Part shown: in pieces, positions 62,120 to 64,000 of the stretch
Layout of the letters: every line of letters begins with the position of its first letter
How positions within the stretch are numbered: the first letter of the stretch is position 1
NCBI RefSeq assembly: GCF_009768885.1
Contig: NZ_WSQA01000005.1
Coordinates: 62,001-126,000, forward strand
Source: Sphingobacterium humi
GTDB lineage: Bacteria > Bacteroidota > Bacteroidia > Sphingobacteriales > Sphingobacteriaceae
Length of the DNA: 64,000 nucleotides
Direction of reading: 5' to 3'
Program-made: the position numbers and the translations under genes
Notes under the pieces: generated by a model
The model's database searches: none
What the model was told of the DNA's origin: nothing
What the model saw: the letters and a program-made list of their open reading frames with translations, nothing else

Positions 62120-62416
62120 ATGGAAATAACAGTTTTAGACATTCAGATTTTAAAAGCACTGAACAGGGAAGTTAAGGAAGTTTCTTTATTGATTAAGGAA
62201 ATGACCGCACCCTACAAGGCATTGCAACAGGCAACGAAATGGCTCGACCAGCAGGAAGCCTGCCAACTGCTGAACATCAGCAAACGAACATTGCAGACGT
62301 ACAGGGCAAAAGGCATTCTTGGGGCAACGCAAATCAATCGGAAGACGTATTTCAGATTATCCGAAGTGGAATTACTGATGCAGGGAGAGCGACCATTAAA
62401 AAAGCAGAAGAAATGA
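62120..62416 (+). CDS. Excisionase-like helix-turn-helix protein (first of pair)
   Basis: 98 residues. TKWLDQQEACQLLNISKRTLQTYRAKGILGATQINRKTYFRLSEVE is a MerR/HTH_17-type winged helix as in excisionases; the N-terminal part is a helix with many charged residues. It is close in sequence to the next gene, and its stop overlaps that gene's ATG in ATGA, so the two are translationally coupled. They are convergent with the integrase gene. They may direct excision, as do the Xis2 proteins of CTnDOT. Confidence 0.85.
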   Translation: MEITVLDIQILKALNREVKEVSLLIKEMTAPYKALQQATKWLDQQEACQLLNISKRTLQTYRAKGILGATQINRKTYFRLSEVELLMQGERPLKKQKK

Positions 62417-62694
62417 AACAGATTGGAGATTCAAACGAAGATATGTTTGCACTGCTCGAAGCTGTGGTAGGCATCAAAAATGAACTGCTGTATATCAGGG
62501 AATATTTCCACCCACTTTTAAAAGGGGAAATCTACCTGTCAGGCGAACAGGTCTGCGAGATGCTTCACATCAGTAAACGGACACTGCAACAGTACAGAGA
62601 TGACGGACTGATACCGTTTATTAAACTCGAACGGAAAATCCTTTTCCGTGAAAGCGATATTATCAAGGTATTGGAAGATAACTATCAGCGTTAG
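62413..62694 (+). CDS. Excisionase-like helix-turn-helix protein (second of pair)
   Basis: 93 residues: GEIYLSGEQVCEMLHISKRTLQQYRDDGLIPFIKLERKILFRESDIIKVLEDN is an HTH_17 domain of the same type as in the preceding protein, sharing the core ISKRTLQ.YR. The N-terminal ~35 residues form a helix. Start at 62413 by the ATGA overlap. Confidence 0.85.
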   Translation: MKQIGDSNEDMFALLEAVVGIKNELLYIREYFHPLLKGEIYLSGEQVCEMLHISKRTLQQYRDDGLIPFIKLERKILFRESDIIKVLEDNYQR

Positions 62695-62747
62695 CCGTTA
62701 AAAAAAAGAATGCTCTGAAACTGTAACCGTATCGGTCAATTAAACAA

Positions 62748-62778
62748 ACAGCCCACCGCTTAAAAAACGGTGGGCTGT
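62748..62778. terminator. Terminator between the excisionase-like genes and the integrase
   Basis: ACAGCCCACCG (62748-62758) and CGGTGGGCTGT (62768-62778) form a perfect 11-base stem between convergent genes. Confidence 0.85.
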
Positions 62779-62804
62779 GCTGTTTCAAGGAACTATGATA
62801 TAAG

Positions 62805-64000
62805 TTACAGGCTTGCCACAAAAGACTGTTCCATACCCTTAAATTTATGCGATACCTTCTGCATATCCTTACCAACTTTCTCGTTGAGAATTTTGGCGTA
62901 AATCTGTGTGGTGGCAATATTCTTATGCCCTAACATTTTGCTTAAACTTTCGAGCGGAACACCCTCACTTAAAAATAAAGTGGCAAAGGTATGGCGTGCC
63001 AAATGAAAGGTTACTTTCTTTTCTTTTAGGCAGTCAATCAATTGGGATATACGCTTTAAACTATCATTGCAAACTGTATTTGATGGTACAGGAAATACCT
63101 TTCCGTCCTTTGTAAATCCTGCATATTTCTCAATAATCATTTTCGCTATATCCAAGAGCATCACATTTGATGATGTAGCCGTTTTCTTCCTGCGTACAAT
63201 AATCCACTGGTTGCCGTCAAAGAAATCCTGAAGATTGCTGTTTCTAAGCCCTTTCATATCGGAATAGGAAAGCCCTGTAAAGCAACTGAAAACAAACAGG
63301 TCTTTAACCAATTCGTCTTTCTTTTTCTCGCAGTTGAACGTTACGAGCTGTTCCAATTCGTTCCGCAACAGATAGCCACGGTCTTTGTCCTTTTTGGTAT
63401 TCTTGTACTCGCTGAACGGATTAAAGGCAAGATGCTTTCTGCTCATTGCCAATCGGCAGAGCGTGGTAAATCCAATCATATACAGCCAAATGGTGTTGTG
63501 TGTCAAACCTTGGTCGTCACGCAGGTAATAATCAAATTCCTGCACAAAATCAGAAGTAAGGTCGTTGAATGATAAGTCAGGGTAGCCGTATTTTGTCAGT
63601 GCAAAATTACGCAGGTGCTTTAAAAGTATTTTGTACTTACTGCGTGTGCCATTTACCCGAAGTCCGCTGTTTACCTTTTTTTCATAATCGGAAAGGAACT
63701 GTTCATAGAACTTGAAAAAAGTCAGTTCTCCGCTTTCCATACCGAGAAAGGCGTTTTTAAGTTTGGCACTGTTTACAACCCCCTCGTTTTTTAAGATTTT
63801 GGAATAGCATTCCTCGATACCCAAACGGATTTTATCAAGTTTGCCGTTTACCTCTTGTGCTTCTCGGCTCTTGCCCAAAACCCTGCCGTACTTCAAATCC
63901 CAATTTGTTGCGGAAATATCCAGTTTAGTACTGAATGCAGACTGCTTGCCGTTTACAGTAATCCTGCACATAACCGTAACCTTTCCGTTTTTCTTCGGAG
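62805..64000 (-). CDS. Tyrosine integrase of the island (5' end cut by window)
   Basis: The first ATG in view is at 63971, but the reading frame continues to the edge as PKKNGKVTV before MCRITVNGKQSAFST, the usual N-terminal Arm-binding region of Bacteroidota integrases, so the true start is outside. A core-binding SAM-like domain (FYEQFLSDYEKKVNSG) is followed by the catalytic domain: FSCFTGLSYSDMKGL (Arg is replaced by Ser-Tyr-Ser context typical of this group), HLARHTFATLFLSEGV (HxxR box), GHKNIATTQIYAKI (Tyr nucleophile). It should integrate and excise the island. Confidence 0.93.
   Translation of the reverse strand, partial: PKKNGKVTVMCRITVNGKQSAFSTKLDISATNWDLKYGRVLGKSREAQEVNGKLDKIRLGIEECYSKILKNEGVVNSAKLKNAFLGMESGELTFFKFYEQFLSDYEKKVNSGLRVNGTRSKYKILLKHLRNFALTKYGYPDLSFNDLTSDFVQEFDYYLRDDQGLTHNTIWLYMIGFTTLCRLAMSRKHLAFNPFSEYKNTKKDKDRGYLLRNELEQLVTFNCEKKKDELVKDLFVFSCFTGLSYSDMKGLRNSNLQDFFDGNQWIIVRRKKTATSSNVMLLDIAKMIIEKYAGFTKDGKVFPVPSNTVCNDSLKRISQLIDCLKEKKVTFHLARHTFATLFLSEGVPLESLSKMLGHKNIATTQIYAKILNEKVGKDMQKVSHKFKGMEQSFVASL

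Larger units (their letters stand above)
47646..64000. mobile_element. Integrated mobilisable island with heavy-metal resistance cargo (right end outside window)
   Basis: Between chromosomal TonB-receptor genes and the window edge lie RteC, a metal-efflux cargo, a relaxase and MobA, a DUF3408 protein, two excisionase-like HTH proteins and a tyrosine integrase. This is the toolkit of CTnDOT-like Bacteroidota elements, but no ParA, coupling protein or conjugative tra genes are in view, so it looks like a mobilisable rather than self-transmissible element, unless those genes lie beyond the right edge. The left limit is approximate: the first island gene ends at 47901 and no att core could be fixed. 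Confidence 0.75.

Noticed and set aside
1..64000. CRISPR array, rRNA or tRNA genes
   Set aside because: No regularly spaced repeats and no rRNA or tRNA sequence were seen on either strand by reading; a covariance search was not possible.
63971..64000. ATG at 63971 as the true integrase start
   Set aside because: The frame goes on upstream as PKKNGKVTV, which fits the family N-terminus, so the gene is cut by the window edge.

Overview
The window reads as a chromosome segment of a Bacteroidota member, most likely Sphingobacteriaceae (Sphingobacterium- or Pedobacter-like). Signs are the many TAnnTTTG -7 promoter boxes about 10-20 bases before starts, two Oar-type TonB-dependent receptors, DUF4296 and PhnA-like proteins, monofunctional aspartokinase, the futalosine menaquinone pathway, RNase Y, MutS2, and a mobile island with RteC, DUF3408 and Bacteroidales-type mobilisation genes. 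Species cannot be fixed from sequence alone.

Layout. 1-1.8 kb: left-pointing MbnP/MbnH-type copper pair plus a small Cys-rich membrane protein. 1.9-12.4 kb: housekeeping genes (DnaQ-like exonuclease, thioredoxin reductase, Cof-type HAD phosphatase, methyltransferase, pheT, a coiled-coil protein, zapA, a probable 6S RNA, RNase Y). 12.4-15 kb: aromatic amino-acid genes (aminotransferase, prephenate dehydrogenase). 15.3-21 kb: LacI-type regulator, ABC exporter, and a mqnE / histidine phosphatase / mqnA operon. 21-29.2 kb: DUF423, rhodanese-thioredoxin, PhnA, zinc metallopeptidase, LuxE-like, FabG-like, Mqo, then a TPP riboswitch with a terminator controlling a PnuT-like thiamine transporter and an acyl-CoA-dehydrogenase-like flavoprotein. 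29.2-37 kb: flavoenzymes and a left-pointing operon from YggS to aspartokinase to an RNA-methyltransferase-like protein. 37-47.6 kb: DUF4296 lipoprotein, MutS2, a repeat-rich spacer, and two paralogous TonB-dependent receptors that share an upstream 23-base element at the same spacing.

From about 47.65 kb to the window edge lies an integrated mobilisable island. It carries a tyrosine integrase (cut by the window end), two excisionase-like HTH proteins, a DUF3408 protein, MobA and relaxase, RteC, and a heavy-metal resistance cargo: DUF6660 protein, CzcA-CzcC fusion, CzcB adaptor, Fur-family regulator, transglutaminase-like protein, P1B-type ATPase and a His-tailed small membrane protein. No conjugative pilus genes or coupling protein are seen in the window.

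The strongest new observation is in the metal cargo. Two 7-1-7 Fur-type palindromes, one 19-base perfect (58389-58407) and one near-perfect (51817-51831), sit at the same distance upstream of two TAnnTTTG boxes. This suggests that the island's own Fur-family protein controls two transcription units. Other points worth checking are the TPP-switch architecture, which moves the pnuT start; the flavoprotein in the TPP operon; the shared TonB-receptor upstream element; and a thrice-repeated GCCAAATA..GCCA motif in the mobilisation region.
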